Below are positions 36,885-45,696 of a DNA stretch of 58,005 nucleotides, piece by piece (within the stretch, counting starts at the first letter, position 1; each line of letters starts with the position of its first letter). Below the pieces are notes generated by a model. That model ran no database searches. It saw only the letters and a list, made by a program, of their open reading frames with translations, and was not told where the DNA came from. The position numbers and the translations under genes are program-made. Source of the DNA: an uncultured Victivallales bacterium (lineage in GTDB: Bacteria; Verrucomicrobiota; Lentisphaeria; Victivallales; UBA1829); assembly GCA_944390795.1 (NCBI GenBank), contig CALXRI010000019.1, forward strand, positions 1 through 58,005. The letters are read 5' to 3'.

Positions 36885-37584
36885 TTTCAAGCCGCTCCAC
36901 GGACGCATCCGTTCCTGCCGGCAGGAGAAAATCCGCCGTAATGTCTTTTCCATTCTCCGCCCGGCGCGTAATGCGCAGCGTCTCGTTGCACCAGTTCCCG
37001 TTCCGGTCCAGCATCACGATCACTCTGCCGGCCCTTCCGGAAAGTTCCATATCATATTTCCGTTCCAGTCCGGAAATCCCCACAATCTCGCCGGCATTGT
37101 TCCGTGCCGTTTTTCCGATCCGTTCCCGGATCTCGGGGGGTCCCGTGACAACGCGGCGTATGACCGGAACAATTCTCACTTCCGGGAAAAAGCGGAATTC
37201 GCGCGCGTACAGAACAATCTCCTCGGGGGAGAGAGAGTTTTTCAGAAGAAGCGGCATTTTTGCCGTCCATGACACCTCCGCGGAGAAAAAACGCGCCATC
37301 CGCCGCCGCAGAGTCTCTCTCCGGCGGGGAGATTCCGGGACCCTTTCCAGAATGAAATCATGACAGAGCTCAGTCCAGGCGGCGGGAACACCGTTCCGGT
37401 CAAGAATTTTCCCGCGCAGCGCGGGGATTTCCGCCTCGCGCCAGGCAATGCGGCGCGTTTCGGCCAGGGATTCCTCCCGTTTCGCAACTGCGTAATAAAA
37501 GACATGGGCGGCCGCAACGACCGCCCATATCAGTAGGAAAGAAAGGATTGTCAATGTTTTCAGTTTGAATCCGCCGGCAGCCAT
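36871..37584 (-). CDS. Class B PBP (FtsI-like) pedestal protein without transpeptidase domain
   Basis: A 237-residue bitopic protein: membrane helix about 9-31, then the class B penicillin-binding-protein pedestal. RGKILDRNG (57-65) and GLERKYDMELSGRAG (172-186) are the classic motifs of FtsI/PBP2 dimerisation domains. In FtsI about 350 further residues with SxxK, SxN and KTG follow; here the chain stops 50 residues after the second motif, and the coding frame runs directly into ftsW. No SxxK is present and the downstream DNA encodes FtsW, so the transpeptidase is absent rather than frameshifted. It could serve as a dedicated FtsW activator. The start at 37584 has only a weak ribosome site. 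Confidence 0.82.
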   Translation of the reverse strand: MAAGGFKLKTLTILSFLLIWAVVAAAHVFYYAVAKREESLAETRRIAWREAEIPALRGKILDRNGVPAAWTELCHDFILERVPESPRRRETLRRRMARFFSAEVSWTAKMPLLLKNSLSPEEIVLYAREFRFFPEVRIVPVIRRVVTGPPEIRERIGKTARNNAGEIVGISGLERKYDMELSGRAGRVIVMLDRNGNWCNETLRITRRAENGKDITADFLLPAGTDASVERLENAEN

Positions 37585-37613
37585 GGTTCCCGCGCATCCC
37601 GTCCGGAATCACC

Positions 37614-37886
37614 TCATTGCGCCTTCATGCCCGCGGAGCATGCCCGGAGGAAAAGCTCCGGCTCCGCTCCGGCCAGTTCGGACCAGCTTTGCCGATACCG
37701 CTCCGCAATTCCATTTTCCAGCTCCGCAACAGCTTCCCGGCATGCCGCCTTCGTCTGCATGGAGCGAATACGGCGATTGCCCAGGTCTTCCCGGAATCTT
37801 CCGGCGCCGAGCAGCAGAAGGGAAAGAAGCAGGATCGCCGCATAAAGGACATAATGCATGCGGCCGTTTTTTCTGACCGGTTCCAT
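37614..37886 (-). CDS. Small bitopic protein at the FtsL position
   Basis: A 90-residue protein: a short basic cytoplasmic tail, one membrane helix (about 11-27, YVLYAAILLLSLLLLGAG), and a roughly 60-residue outer segment of helical, charged character. Topology, size and place between mraZ and an ftsI-like gene are those of FtsL, but the outer segment is too short and poor in heptads to be sure. The ATG at 37886 is favoured over the GTG at 37898, which overlaps its AAAGGAG site. The gene rsmH, normally found here, is absent. Confidence 0.6.
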   Translation of the reverse strand: MEPVRKNGRMHYVLYAAILLLSLLLLGAGRFREDLGNRRIRSMQTKAACREAVAELENGIAERYRQSWSELAGAEPELFLRACSAGMKAQ

Positions 37887-37939
37887 TGCCGTCTCCACTC
37901 CTTTCCTCTCAAAATACTTGATTTCACCTTGACTTCAGC

Positions 37940-38419
37940 TCAAACGCCCCGGTCCGTTTCCAGATCGGACTCCATTTCCCGCTCGCCTTTCACGCGTTCA
38001 TGCTCCAGAATCATCTTCTGTTCCTCAAGCCAGCGTTCCCGGCTCCAGATTTCAACGCCGATCTCATTGCCGACCACCATGACGTCACCGCCGGGAACAA
38101 GTCCGGCGTGTTCCCGGTATTCCGGAGGAAGCGTGATCCGCCCCTGGGCGGAAATCCTCTGCGACTGACTCCAGGCGCCGAATCTGCGCAGACTTCTGCG
38201 GAACACCATGCTTTCCGCCGCGCGCTTCGCCGGATCCGGGACCGCGCTGCGCATTGCAAGGTAAATATCTTCCGGATAAACCGCGACGGCGCCTTCCGGC
38301 AGACAATGAAGCACGACGTCGCTTCCCCGGCGGGCAAAATCCTCCATCACCCGGGGACTGAGCTTGATTCTTCCATTGGCGTCAACAGAGCACCTGTCAA
38401 GACCGCAAAAGGCGAGCAT
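37940..38419 (-). CDS. mraZ: Transcriptional regulator / division cluster protein MraZ
   Basis: A 159-residue MraZ with two AbrB-like swapped-hairpin repeats. The first has the canonical DANGR (D-x3-R, residues 13-17) and the second SAQGR, with Ser in place of Asp. MraZ forms a ring that binds tandem 5-bp boxes upstream of its own gene and adjusts the division cluster. Such boxes lie just upstream (38433-38467), so autoregulation is likely. The C-terminal 30 residues are highly charged and extend beyond the usual length of about 145. The start at 38419 follows GGGAGAGG. The next gene is 53 bp downstream. Confidence 0.94.
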   Translation of the reverse strand: MLAFCGLDRCSVDANGRIKLSPRVMEDFARRGSDVVLHCLPEGAVAVYPEDIYLAMRSAVPDPAKRAAESMVFRRSLRRFGAWSQSQRISAQGRITLPPEYREHAGLVPGGDVMVVGNEIGVEIWSRERWLEEQKMILEHERVKGEREMESDLETDRGV

Positions 38420-38432
38420 TTGCCTCTCCCTG

Positions 38433-38467
38433 TTCCATTATATTCCATTATATTCCATTTTTATCCA
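38433..38467 (-). promoter_or_regulatory. MraZ-box-like operator: four TGGA[A/T] repeats
   Basis: On the minus strand TGGAT, TGGAA, TGGAA, TGGAA stand at exact 10-bp intervals (38463-38467, 38453-38457, 38443-38447, 38433-38437), separated by 5-bp spacers. This matches the known MraZ operator layout (TGGGN boxes with 5-bp spacers), with a G-to-A change in each box. The last box is 13 bp upstream of the mraZ start codon. Confidence 0.7.
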
Positions 38468-38474
38468 AAATCAA
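38447..38474 (-). promoter_or_regulatory. mraZ promoter inside the boxes
   Basis: TTGATT (38469-38474), 16 bp, TATAAT (38447-38452). A second TATAAT is formed at 38437-38442 by the next spacer. The operator boxes overlap the -10 and the expected start site, which fits repression. Confidence 0.55.
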
Positions 38475-38748
38475 ATCTTTTTTCAAAGAAAAACAATATT
38501 TTTTCCTGTTTCAACGGGGCAAGGGACGAAACGCAGGGAGGCGGAAACCGTTTTCAGCAGGCAGACGCCGCAGGTCTAACGGAAATTTAACACGAACTTA
38601 ATTTTCCCTGAATTCCGGAAGGCTATATTACCTTTCGCAAGCCGGAAAGTCCCGTCTTTTCGAAGAAGGCGGGCTCCGGATTGAAAAAAGATTCCGCCGC
38701 ATTATTTTAAAAGGAAAATACGGTATTGAAAACCTGGAAAGGGATGTC

Positions 38749-39450
38749 ATGAGCAGAGAAAGAATCATGATCGTGGAGGACGAGGAGTCCATCCAGGAAC
38801 TGATCCGCTACAATCTGCTGCGGGAGGGATTTCTGGTTCCCGTCTGCTGCGAGAACGGCGAATCCGCGCTGGAGAACGCCGTCACCTACAAACCGGACCT
38901 GATCCTGCTGGATCTGATGCTGCCAGGCATGGACGGCCTGACGGTCTGCCGGAATCTCAAAAACGATCCGGTCACGCGGCGGATTCCCGTCATCATGCTG
39001 ACCGCGAAGAGCGAGGAAAGCGACATTGTGATCGGTCTGGAACTCGGCGCTGACGATTACATCACCAAGCCGTTCAGCCCGAAAATCCTGACGGCGCGCA
39101 TTCACGCGGTGCTCCGGCGCATCGCCGCGCTGGCGGAGACTCCCGCGGATGAAAAGGAACTTGTAAGGGGACCGCTCCACATGAACGCTGTGCGGCGCTC
39201 CGCAAGTCTGGACGGCCGTGAACTGGACCTTACCTGTTCCGAATTCAACATTCTCTACCATCTGGCAAAACGTCCCGGATGGGTGTTCACGCGCAGCCAG
39301 ATTGTAAACGCCGTACGCGGCGACGACTATCCCGTGACAGAACGTGCCGTGGACGTCCAGATCGTCGGCCTCCGCCGGAAGATGGGCGGATTCGGCGAAC
39401 TGATCGAAACCGTACGCGGCATCGGATACCGTTTCACCCAGGAGCTGTGA
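38749..39450 (+). CDS. OmpR/PhoB-type response regulator
   Basis: A 233-residue two-component regulator. The receiver domain has the acidic pair in IVEDEES, the phosphorylated Asp55 in LILLDLMLPGMDG, Thr in MLTAKSEE and Lys in YITKPFSP. The C-terminal winged helix (about 135-230; LDLTCSEFNILYHLA, GYRFTQEL at the end) is OmpR/PhoB-like. The closest match of the whole chain by eye is PhoB/PhoP of phosphate regulation. It is four bp ahead of the sensor kinase. Phosphate genes are not in the window, so the signal remains inferred. Confidence 0.92.
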   Translation: MSRERIMIVEDEESIQELIRYNLLREGFLVPVCCENGESALENAVTYKPDLILLDLMLPGMDGLTVCRNLKNDPVTRRIPVIMLTAKSEESDIVIGLELGADDYITKPFSPKILTARIHAVLRRIAALAETPADEKELVRGPLHMNAVRRSASLDGRELDLTCSEFNILYHLAKRPGWVFTRSQIVNAVRGDDYPVTERAVDVQIVGLRRKMGGFGELIETVRGIGYRFTQEL

Positions 39451-39453
39451 AAC

Positions 39454-41244
39454 ATGAAAACATTCAACGTCAAACTCTTCATCTATCTCCCGCTTTTTCT
39501 CCTTCTGGCCGTTGCGCTTCTGCTGTTCGCGGTCTACCGCCAGGCGGTCAAGCTGGAAGAGGGATACTTTGAAACGGTCCGTTCCGGACTCGCCGCGCGC
39601 GACTTCCTCATGCGTGAGCCGATCAGGGAATACATCCGGCGCAATGAATATGAAAAACTGCGGGCCTACTGCGCAAACGCTGCAAAGCAGATGAACATCC
39701 GCGTCACAGTGATCGACGGGAACGGAAAAATCCTTGCGGAATCGGAAAATGATCCTCATTTCATGGAAAATCACCTGGAACGCCCCGAAATCGCATCCGC
39801 CCTCGCGGGGACCGCATCCGGAGCGACCCGGTACAGCAGCACGCTGGCAACCGACATGTCTTATTATGCCATGCCGATTTCCGTCGACGGAAAAAACTAC
39901 TGCATCCGGACCGCGGTCGGATCAGCCAGGCTCGGAATCCTCCTGAAACAGGTGTTCCGCACCATTCTGCTGGCGGGAATCATCGGAGCGCTGGTTGCGG
40001 CGGGACTCGCCTTCTACCTGTTCCGCCTGGTCACACATCCGCTGGACGAACTGCGCCACGCGGCGGAAAAGGTCGCGCGCGGGGATTATGACGTCAGTCT
40101 CCCGGTCCCCGCAAACGGAGAGATCCGCATGCTTGCCGTTGCGCTGAATTCAATGAGTGAAGAACTCAAGGCGAAACTTGCCAAGATCACCCGGGAAAAA
40201 AATGAACGAGATGCCATTCTTTCCAGCATGACCGAAGGCGTGATCCTCGTCAAAGGCAGCGGCATCATCAAACGCTGGAACAGGGCAGCGGAAACGATGT
40301 TCCGCTTCACCGGAGCCGGAGAGCGCGAACTCTCCTTTGCGGCGGTCACAGGCAGCCGCGAACTGATCCGCCTGACCGAGGAGGCAAAGAACACCGAGGG
40401 CATCTGCGAGGCCGAACTGACGTTGAACATGCCGGACGGACCGCGCAGTTTCATTGCGCGCGCAGGCCGTTTGAATCTCGGGGAAAAGCGCCGCCCCGGC
40501 GTGCTTCTGGTGCTGACCGACATTACCGTGATCCGGAAACTCGAGGAGTTCCGGCGCGACTTCATCGCCGATGTCTCGCATGAGATCAAAACGCCGCTCA
40601 CCTCCATTGTCGCCGCCGTCGAAACGCTGGAGAACGCCCGCGGCGATCAGGAGGCGCAGGCGCGTTTCCTGAAAATCATCACGCAGCAGGCGACGCGTCT
40701 GAATGCGCTTGTCCAGGATATCTTGAGTCTCTCCAATCTGGAGCACAAGCGCCTGAGTTCGGCAGGAGAAATGCAGGAACTTTCCATCGAGGGCGTGCTG
40801 CGGGAAGCGGTCGAACTCTGCCGTCCCCGCGCGGAAGAAAAAAACATCCGTCTCAATCTCGAAATCACCGACGGCATGACGGCGCACGCCGATGCGCGGC
40901 TGCTGGAACAGGCGGTTGTCAATCTGATCGACAATGCCGTCAAATACAGCGATGAAAATTCCGAAGTGAAAATTTCCCTGCGCCGCATGGAAGGAGATCT
41001 TGCGCGAATCGACGTGACGGATCACGGGATCGGCATCGCGAAAGAGCATCAGGAACGCGTTTTCGAACGCTTCTACCGCGTGGACAAGGCCCGAAGCCGC
41101 AAGCTTGGCGGAACCGGACTCGGACTGGCTATCGTCAAACACGTCGCACTCTTCCATGGAGGAAAGGCCGGGGTTGTCAGCGAACCGGGAAAAGGAAGCG
41201 ATTTTTACATCCAGTTCCCGGTGAACTGCCCGAAAAACGGCTGA
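39454..41244 (+). CDS. PhoR-type sensor histidine kinase
   Basis: A 596-residue membrane kinase. Two membrane helices (about 7-26 and 170-192) enclose a 140-residue periplasmic sensor domain. A HAMP linker (about 192-245), a PAS-like domain (about 250-360), the H-box with phospho-accepting His376 in DVSHEIKTPLTS, and an HATPase domain with N-box NLIDNAVKY and G-boxes GIGIA and GGTGLGLAI follow. The order TM-sensor-TM-HAMP-PAS-HisKA-HATPase is that of PhoR/WalK-like kinases. It shares an operon with the response regulator just upstream and converges on the U32 gene 17 bp away. Confidence 0.93.
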   Translation: MKTFNVKLFIYLPLFLLLAVALLLFAVYRQAVKLEEGYFETVRSGLAARDFLMREPIREYIRRNEYEKLRAYCANAAKQMNIRVTVIDGNGKILAESENDPHFMENHLERPEIASALAGTASGATRYSSTLATDMSYYAMPISVDGKNYCIRTAVGSARLGILLKQVFRTILLAGIIGALVAAGLAFYLFRLVTHPLDELRHAAEKVARGDYDVSLPVPANGEIRMLAVALNSMSEELKAKLAKITREKNERDAILSSMTEGVILVKGSGIIKRWNRAAETMFRFTGAGERELSFAAVTGSRELIRLTEEAKNTEGICEAELTLNMPDGPRSFIARAGRLNLGEKRRPGVLLVLTDITVIRKLEEFRRDFIADVSHEIKTPLTSIVAAVETLENARGDQEAQARFLKIITQQATRLNALVQDILSLSNLEHKRLSSAGEMQELSIEGVLREAVELCRPRAEEKNIRLNLEITDGMTAHADARLLEQAVVNLIDNAVKYSDENSEVKISLRRMEGDLARIDVTDHGIGIAKEHQERVFERFYRVDKARSRKLGGTGLGLAIVKHVALFHGGKAGVVSEPGKGSDFYIQFPVNCPKNG

Positions 41245-41261
41245 AGCGCGGAGCGTCCTCT

Positions 41262-43511
41262 TCAGGAAAGCCCGCGCCGGAAGTTGAATTCGGAAGTCTC
41301 CGGTTCATTCAAACGGGCATGCCGCAGGTCGATGAAATGCGAGCAGTATGCATTTTCTCCTTCGATCTTCAGCGGACGTTCGGGCAGAATCATGGTCAGG
41401 ATGCCGTTCTTCCGCAGGGAGAAGCGATTGTTCCGGACGTCCGCGATCCCATGATACGCGACGGGGAGGGTGGCGCGTGTCGCCAGAAGCGGAGGCCGTC
41501 CGTATGCATACAGCTCCAGCGGAAGCGCCGCATGCCGGCTCAAATCGCGCAGATCCCCGGCCCCGAGCTCAATCCATGCCTGCACGCCGGAAGCGCCGAG
41601 ACGTCTGCATTCCAGAACGGCAAAGGAGTTCGCGGCGGGGAACGGAAAGGTTGTCCGGAGTGTGACGCCGGACTCCTTCAGCAGCGCGAACTGAAAGAGC
41701 GATGTAATGCGGAAGACCCGGCTGCCTTGCAGAATCCTTTCCCTGATTGACGAGCGCAGGGAGTCCAGCCCGCCTTCCGGGACAAAGGATGGCAGGATCA
41801 CCTCCTCGGAGGAAGACTCCACATCGGCAAGCTCCCGCGCCGCCGCGGGCGCAAAGGAGCCGTGCATGTTTTTCCCGAGTGCGGCGCAGTCCGGGAAGAG
41901 CGGCTGCCTCTCCGGATTCCGCGAACGGTAAAAACGGATAAACTTCTCCAGTGCGTCTTTCCCCTTCCACACGGCGTTTTCCCGGGTGACGGCGGCATCC
42001 GCCCACTGCCAGAAGGCACGGCGGATCTTCTTGAGTTCCCCGGCGGGAACAAACGGATTTTCCGCGATGCGCACACGGCATTCGCCAAGGGAAAAACGTT
42101 CCGACGCGCTTGCGGAAAATTCCTCCCGGAGCGTTTCGCATTGCAGCGGATTCTTCAGCGCCTCGGAAAATGCGGCAGACGTCTCCCAGTGCATCTCCCG
42201 CGCAAGATTCCGCACGGTGACGGAAAAAATACCGCGTGACACTGCGATTTCCAGATCCAGAGGGATCCGGGGTTCGGGAAGCGCGGCAATGCGTTTCGCA
42301 TAATCGGAGGAGGACTCTCCGGTTTTGTAGATCAGCGCATCCTTCGGCACCTGTTTCTCCGTGCCGATGAAACAGGTTTCCCCGGGAAGCGCCTTCATCA
42401 CAGGTTTTCCGCCGGCAAGAAGGCGCAGAACGGAAAGGGTGGTGCCGTCGCCGGAGTCGGAAAGCGCCTGGACGCGGATGGTATCGCCGACATGCAGACG
42501 TTTTGTCAGGAGTGCGGAAAATCCGTCCGGACGCGCGGACACGACTCTGCCGCAGTACAGCCCGGAAGGTCCGGCCGCGTCGCGCCGGACCAGATTCTCC
42601 GCCGAATCCGCGGTATAAAAGCCGAGGGAGAGTTTCCGCGTATAAGCTCCGCGCAGAATCTCCTTCGCCTCCTTCCGCGCCCGGGCACGGTGTTCGGGAG
42701 AAGCGTCCATGACGCGGCGGTAGGCGGAGACGGTCCGCGAGACATAGTCGGCGCGGCGGAGTCTTCCTTCGATCTTGAAGGAGCAGACGCCCGCTTTCCG
42801 GAACTCCTCCAGAAGATCGACGGCGCAGAGATCGTCGGGGGAAAACAGAAACGCGCCCTGTTTTTCCGCCGGATCCGCCGCATTGAAATAACGCCTCCGG
42901 CAAGGCTGCTTGCACTTTCCGCGGTTGCCGCTCCATCCGCCGAGCCATGAGGAGAACAGGCAGGAGCCCGAAAGGCAGCAGCAGAGCGCGCCGTGCACAA
43001 AGACTTCCAGTTCCAGAGGAAGACGCGTTCCGTTTCCGGTCATCGCGCTGATTTCTCCGAGCGTGACCTGCCGTTCCAGAATCACCCGCTTCACACCCAT
43101 GGCGCACGCGCTTTCCAGTCCGGCGGAGTTGTGAATTCCCATCTGCGTCGACGCATGGATCACAAGATCCGGGAAGAAATCCCGGATGACGGACACAATG
43201 CCGATGTCCTGCACGATGACGGCGTCCGGCCGCAGATCCGTCAGCACGGCGAGCGATTCCGCCGCGGAAAGGAGTTCGGACTCCCTGACAAGAGTATTGA
43301 AGGTCACATGGACGCATTTCCCGTTCCGGTGCGCATATTCGATGAGTTTCGCCATTTCGCGCACGGTGAAATTTTCGGAACGCTCCCTGGCATTGAACTG
43401 TTTCAGCCCGCAGTACACGGCGTCCGCACCCGCGTCGAACGCGGCAAGCGCGCTTGCCATATTTCCCGCCGGAGCAAGCAGCTCAATTTCCGAAAGCTGA
43501 TTTTTTCTCAT
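41262..43511 (-). CDS. U32 family peptidase / RNA hydroxylation protein
   Basis: A 749-residue U32 protein. The N-terminal barrel has LLAPAGNMASALAAFDAGAD, the conserved EVFVHGALCC and a cysteine cluster (CCCLSGSC, then CKQPC) that in the family holds an iron-sulfur cluster. A C-terminal DUF3656-like domain occupies about 370-490, and another U32-like region follows. Characterised relatives (RlhA, TrhP) hydroxylate rRNA or tRNA bases with prephenate rather than acting as proteases, so an RNA-modification role is likely. The ATG at 43511 is preferred over the TTG at 43538; neither has a strong ribosome site. Confidence 0.87.
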   Translation of the reverse strand: MRKNQLSEIELLAPAGNMASALAAFDAGADAVYCGLKQFNARERSENFTVREMAKLIEYAHRNGKCVHVTFNTLVRESELLSAAESLAVLTDLRPDAVIVQDIGIVSVIRDFFPDLVIHASTQMGIHNSAGLESACAMGVKRVILERQVTLGEISAMTGNGTRLPLELEVFVHGALCCCLSGSCLFSSWLGGWSGNRGKCKQPCRRRYFNAADPAEKQGAFLFSPDDLCAVDLLEEFRKAGVCSFKIEGRLRRADYVSRTVSAYRRVMDASPEHRARARKEAKEILRGAYTRKLSLGFYTADSAENLVRRDAAGPSGLYCGRVVSARPDGFSALLTKRLHVGDTIRVQALSDSGDGTTLSVLRLLAGGKPVMKALPGETCFIGTEKQVPKDALIYKTGESSSDYAKRIAALPEPRIPLDLEIAVSRGIFSVTVRNLAREMHWETSAAFSEALKNPLQCETLREEFSASASERFSLGECRVRIAENPFVPAGELKKIRRAFWQWADAAVTRENAVWKGKDALEKFIRFYRSRNPERQPLFPDCAALGKNMHGSFAPAAARELADVESSSEEVILPSFVPEGGLDSLRSSIRERILQGSRVFRITSLFQFALLKESGVTLRTTFPFPAANSFAVLECRRLGASGVQAWIELGAGDLRDLSRHAALPLELYAYGRPPLLATRATLPVAYHGIADVRNNRFSLRKNGILTMILPERPLKIEGENAYCSHFIDLRHARLNEPETSEFNFRRGLS

Positions 43512-43656
43512 TGGATTTTCCGCATCATCCCGCGGCAAGCCGCTTTTTTTTCTGTAATATACACGCTTTTTTCCGGAAAATACAGGGTTCCGGGGATGAA
43601 AAAACGCAAAACGGGTGATACCTTACCCGGATTCAGAAACAAGGTTTCGGAAAACA

Positions 43657-44940
43657 ATGAATATCAGAACAGAATTTTTTCTCTCGTGGAAATATTTCAA
43701 ACCGAAGCGGAGCGCGGTTTCGGTCATCACGCTGATTTCGGTGATCGGCGTGGCGCTCGGCGTGGCGGTGCTGATCGTCGTTCTCGCCGTGATGAGCGGA
43801 TTCTCCGACAAGATGCGGGACAAACTGCTCGATACGACCTCCCATGCGCAGATCCGCCCGAAATTCCGCTCGATGGTGATCGACGATCCGGACCGGATTG
43901 CGGCGATGGTCGAGAAGGCGGGCGGCGAGGCTCTGCCGACCGTCATCGCGCCCGTGCTGCTCCAGAAGAACGACACGTTCGTGCCGAAGGCCGTCATCGG
44001 ATTTGACCCGGCGCGCACGACGAACCGCCTGCGTCTGGACGATGTCGTGTTTGCGGGGAAATACTCCCTGAAACGCGGCGAGGTGATCGTCAGCTACGTC
44101 GTCGCGCGCGAACTCGGACTGAACGTCGGCGACCGGATCCTGATCCACTCCTCGACGAACATCGCAAAACTCTTCAAGCGGAACAAGGACGGCAGAATCG
44201 AACTGGCGAAAAATTCCGAACTCTATCTGCCTTCGGAATTCCGGATTTCCGGGATTTCCAATTTCCGCAAGTACGATTTCGACCGCGATTTCCTGTTCAT
44301 GAACCTGGACGACGCGGATGAACTCTTTGGACTCGACTGGGGAACGGCGACCGCGATCTACGTCTGGACGGACGATCCGTTCCATATGGACCAATTCATG
44401 TCGGCCATGCGGAAAAGCCTGAAGGAAACCGCGCCCCTCTATTTCATCGAATCCTGGAAGGAGATCAACGGCAGAATTCTGGGTGTGCTGGCGGTGGAGA
44501 AGAACATGCAGTTCTTCCTGCTGGTGTTCATCGTTCTGGTCGCGGCGTTCAGCATCACGAACACGCTGATTACGCAGGTGATCCAGAAGACGCGCGAGAT
44601 CGGGCTCCTGAAGGCGATGGGCGCAAGTTCCGGAACGGTCATGCGCATCTTCATCCTTCAGGGGTTCTACGTCGGCGTGATCGGCACCGCATCGGGAATC
44701 GTGCTGGGAACACTGGTGGTGATCTACCGCATGAGCATTCTGCGCGCGCTGCGCTTTCTGACCGGGCAGGAGATTTTCCCGCAGGAGATTTACCTGTTTG
44801 ATGAGCTGCCCGCGCGGATCATTGCCACGGATCTTCTGTGGATCGGACTGATTTCCGTCCTTCTGTGCACGTTCGGCGGCGTGATCCCCGCGCTGCGCGC
44901 CGCAAAACTGGACCCCTCGAAGGCGCTGCGCTATGAATGA
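43657..44940 (+). CDS. Lipoprotein-releasing ABC transporter permease LolC/LolE
   Basis: A 427-residue FtsX-type permease with four membrane helices: one near residues 20-50 (VITLISVIGVALGVAVLIVV), a large periplasmic domain to about 285, then three more. The C-terminal PALRAAKLDPSKALRYE is the LolC/E hallmark. With LolD it lifts outer-membrane lipoproteins from the inner membrane. Only one permease gene is present, so a homodimer (LolF-like arrangement) or a second gene elsewhere is implied. The start at 43657 gives the typical short cytoplasmic N-terminus. Its stop codon overlaps or abuts the lolD frame. Confidence 0.92.
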   Translation: MNIRTEFFLSWKYFKPKRSAVSVITLISVIGVALGVAVLIVVLAVMSGFSDKMRDKLLDTTSHAQIRPKFRSMVIDDPDRIAAMVEKAGGEALPTVIAPVLLQKNDTFVPKAVIGFDPARTTNRLRLDDVVFAGKYSLKRGEVIVSYVVARELGLNVGDRILIHSSTNIAKLFKRNKDGRIELAKNSELYLPSEFRISGISNFRKYDFDRDFLFMNLDDADELFGLDWGTATAIYVWTDDPFHMDQFMSAMRKSLKETAPLYFIESWKEINGRILGVLAVEKNMQFFLLVFIVLVAAFSITNTLITQVIQKTREIGLLKAMGASSGTVMRIFILQGFYVGVIGTASGIVLGTLVVIYRMSILRALRFLTGQEIFPQEIYLFDELPARIIATDLLWIGLISVLLCTFGGVIPALRAAKLDPSKALRYE

Positions 44941-44959
44941 GACACGGGAGACTGGAACC

Positions 44960-45649
44960 ATGCTTTACCTGAATGCGGAAAACATCTCGAAATCATTCAA
45001 AATCAGTTCCCAGAAAGTGGAAGTGCTCAAAAGCGTTTCGCTTTCCGTGGAACGGGGTGAATGGGTCGCGCTCCTCGGGTCCTCCGGAAGCGGAAAAACG
45101 ACGCTGCTGGACATTCTGGGCACCATCTCGCGGCCCGACGCGGGAACGCTTTCCATCGGCGGCGCGGACGTTCTGGCGCTCTCCTCCCGGGAGACCGTGG
45201 CGTTCCGCCGCAGGAAAATCGGCTTTGTCTTTCAGGCATACCACATGCTTCCCGAACTCAGTATCTGCGAGAATGTGATGCTTCCGGCCATGCTGGACGG
45301 TTTGGCGAAAAAAGAGGCGCGGGAAAAAGCGTGCGCTCTGCTGGAAAGGGTCGGACTTGCACATCGTCTGAAACACCGCGCCGGCGAACTGTCCGGCGGC
45401 GAACAGCAGCGGGCCGCGATCGCCCGTTCCCTGATGAATGCGCCGGAACTGCTTCTTGCCGACGAACCGACCGGAAATCTGGATTCCGTGACGGGACAGG
45501 GCATTCTCGACATCTTCCGGGAACTGCACGCAAACGCCGGCATGACAATCCTCATGGTCACGCATGATAAATTCGTGGCAGGCCTGGCCGACCGGACCGT
45601 CGAACTGAAAGACGGAATGCTCCGCGCCGAACCGCCGCCGGAAGGCTGA
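44960..45649 (+). CDS. lolD: Lipoprotein-releasing ABC transporter ATPase LolD
   Basis: A 229-residue ATPase. Walker A GSSGSGKTTLL, Q-loop FVFQAYHMLPE, ABC signature LSGGEQQRAAIARSL, Walker B LLLADEPTGNLD and the H-loop MVTHD are all present. Length and the HMLPELSICENVMLP motif fit LolD of the MacB/LolD subfamily. It powers the permease encoded just upstream. The ATG at 44960 gives the usual MLYLNAENISKSF start; an in-frame ATG at 44933 overlaps the permease stop (ATGA-type) and is an alternative. Confidence 0.94.
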   Translation: MLYLNAENISKSFKISSQKVEVLKSVSLSVERGEWVALLGSSGSGKTTLLDILGTISRPDAGTLSIGGADVLALSSRETVAFRRRKIGFVFQAYHMLPELSICENVMLPAMLDGLAKKEAREKACALLERVGLAHRLKHRAGELSGGEQQRAAIARSLMNAPELLLADEPTGNLDSVTGQGILDIFRELHANAGMTILMVTHDKFVAGLADRTVELKDGMLRAEPPPEG

Positions 45650-45696
45650 GCAGCTTTTTTCCGGAAAGGAATTCCGGCCCGGCGTCTGTCTGCTTT

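Noticed and set aside
38580-38625. Pho-box upstream of the PhoB-like gene
   Set aside because: TTTAACACGAACTTAATT resembles loosely spaced PhoP half-sites but matches neither the E. coli Pho box nor a clear repeat; too weak to call.
45661-45677. CCGGAA/TTCCGG hairpin between lolD and the AraC gene as a terminator
   Set aside because: The T-run precedes the stem on the plus strand and becomes an A-run after it on the minus strand, so it lacks the terminator layout in both directions.
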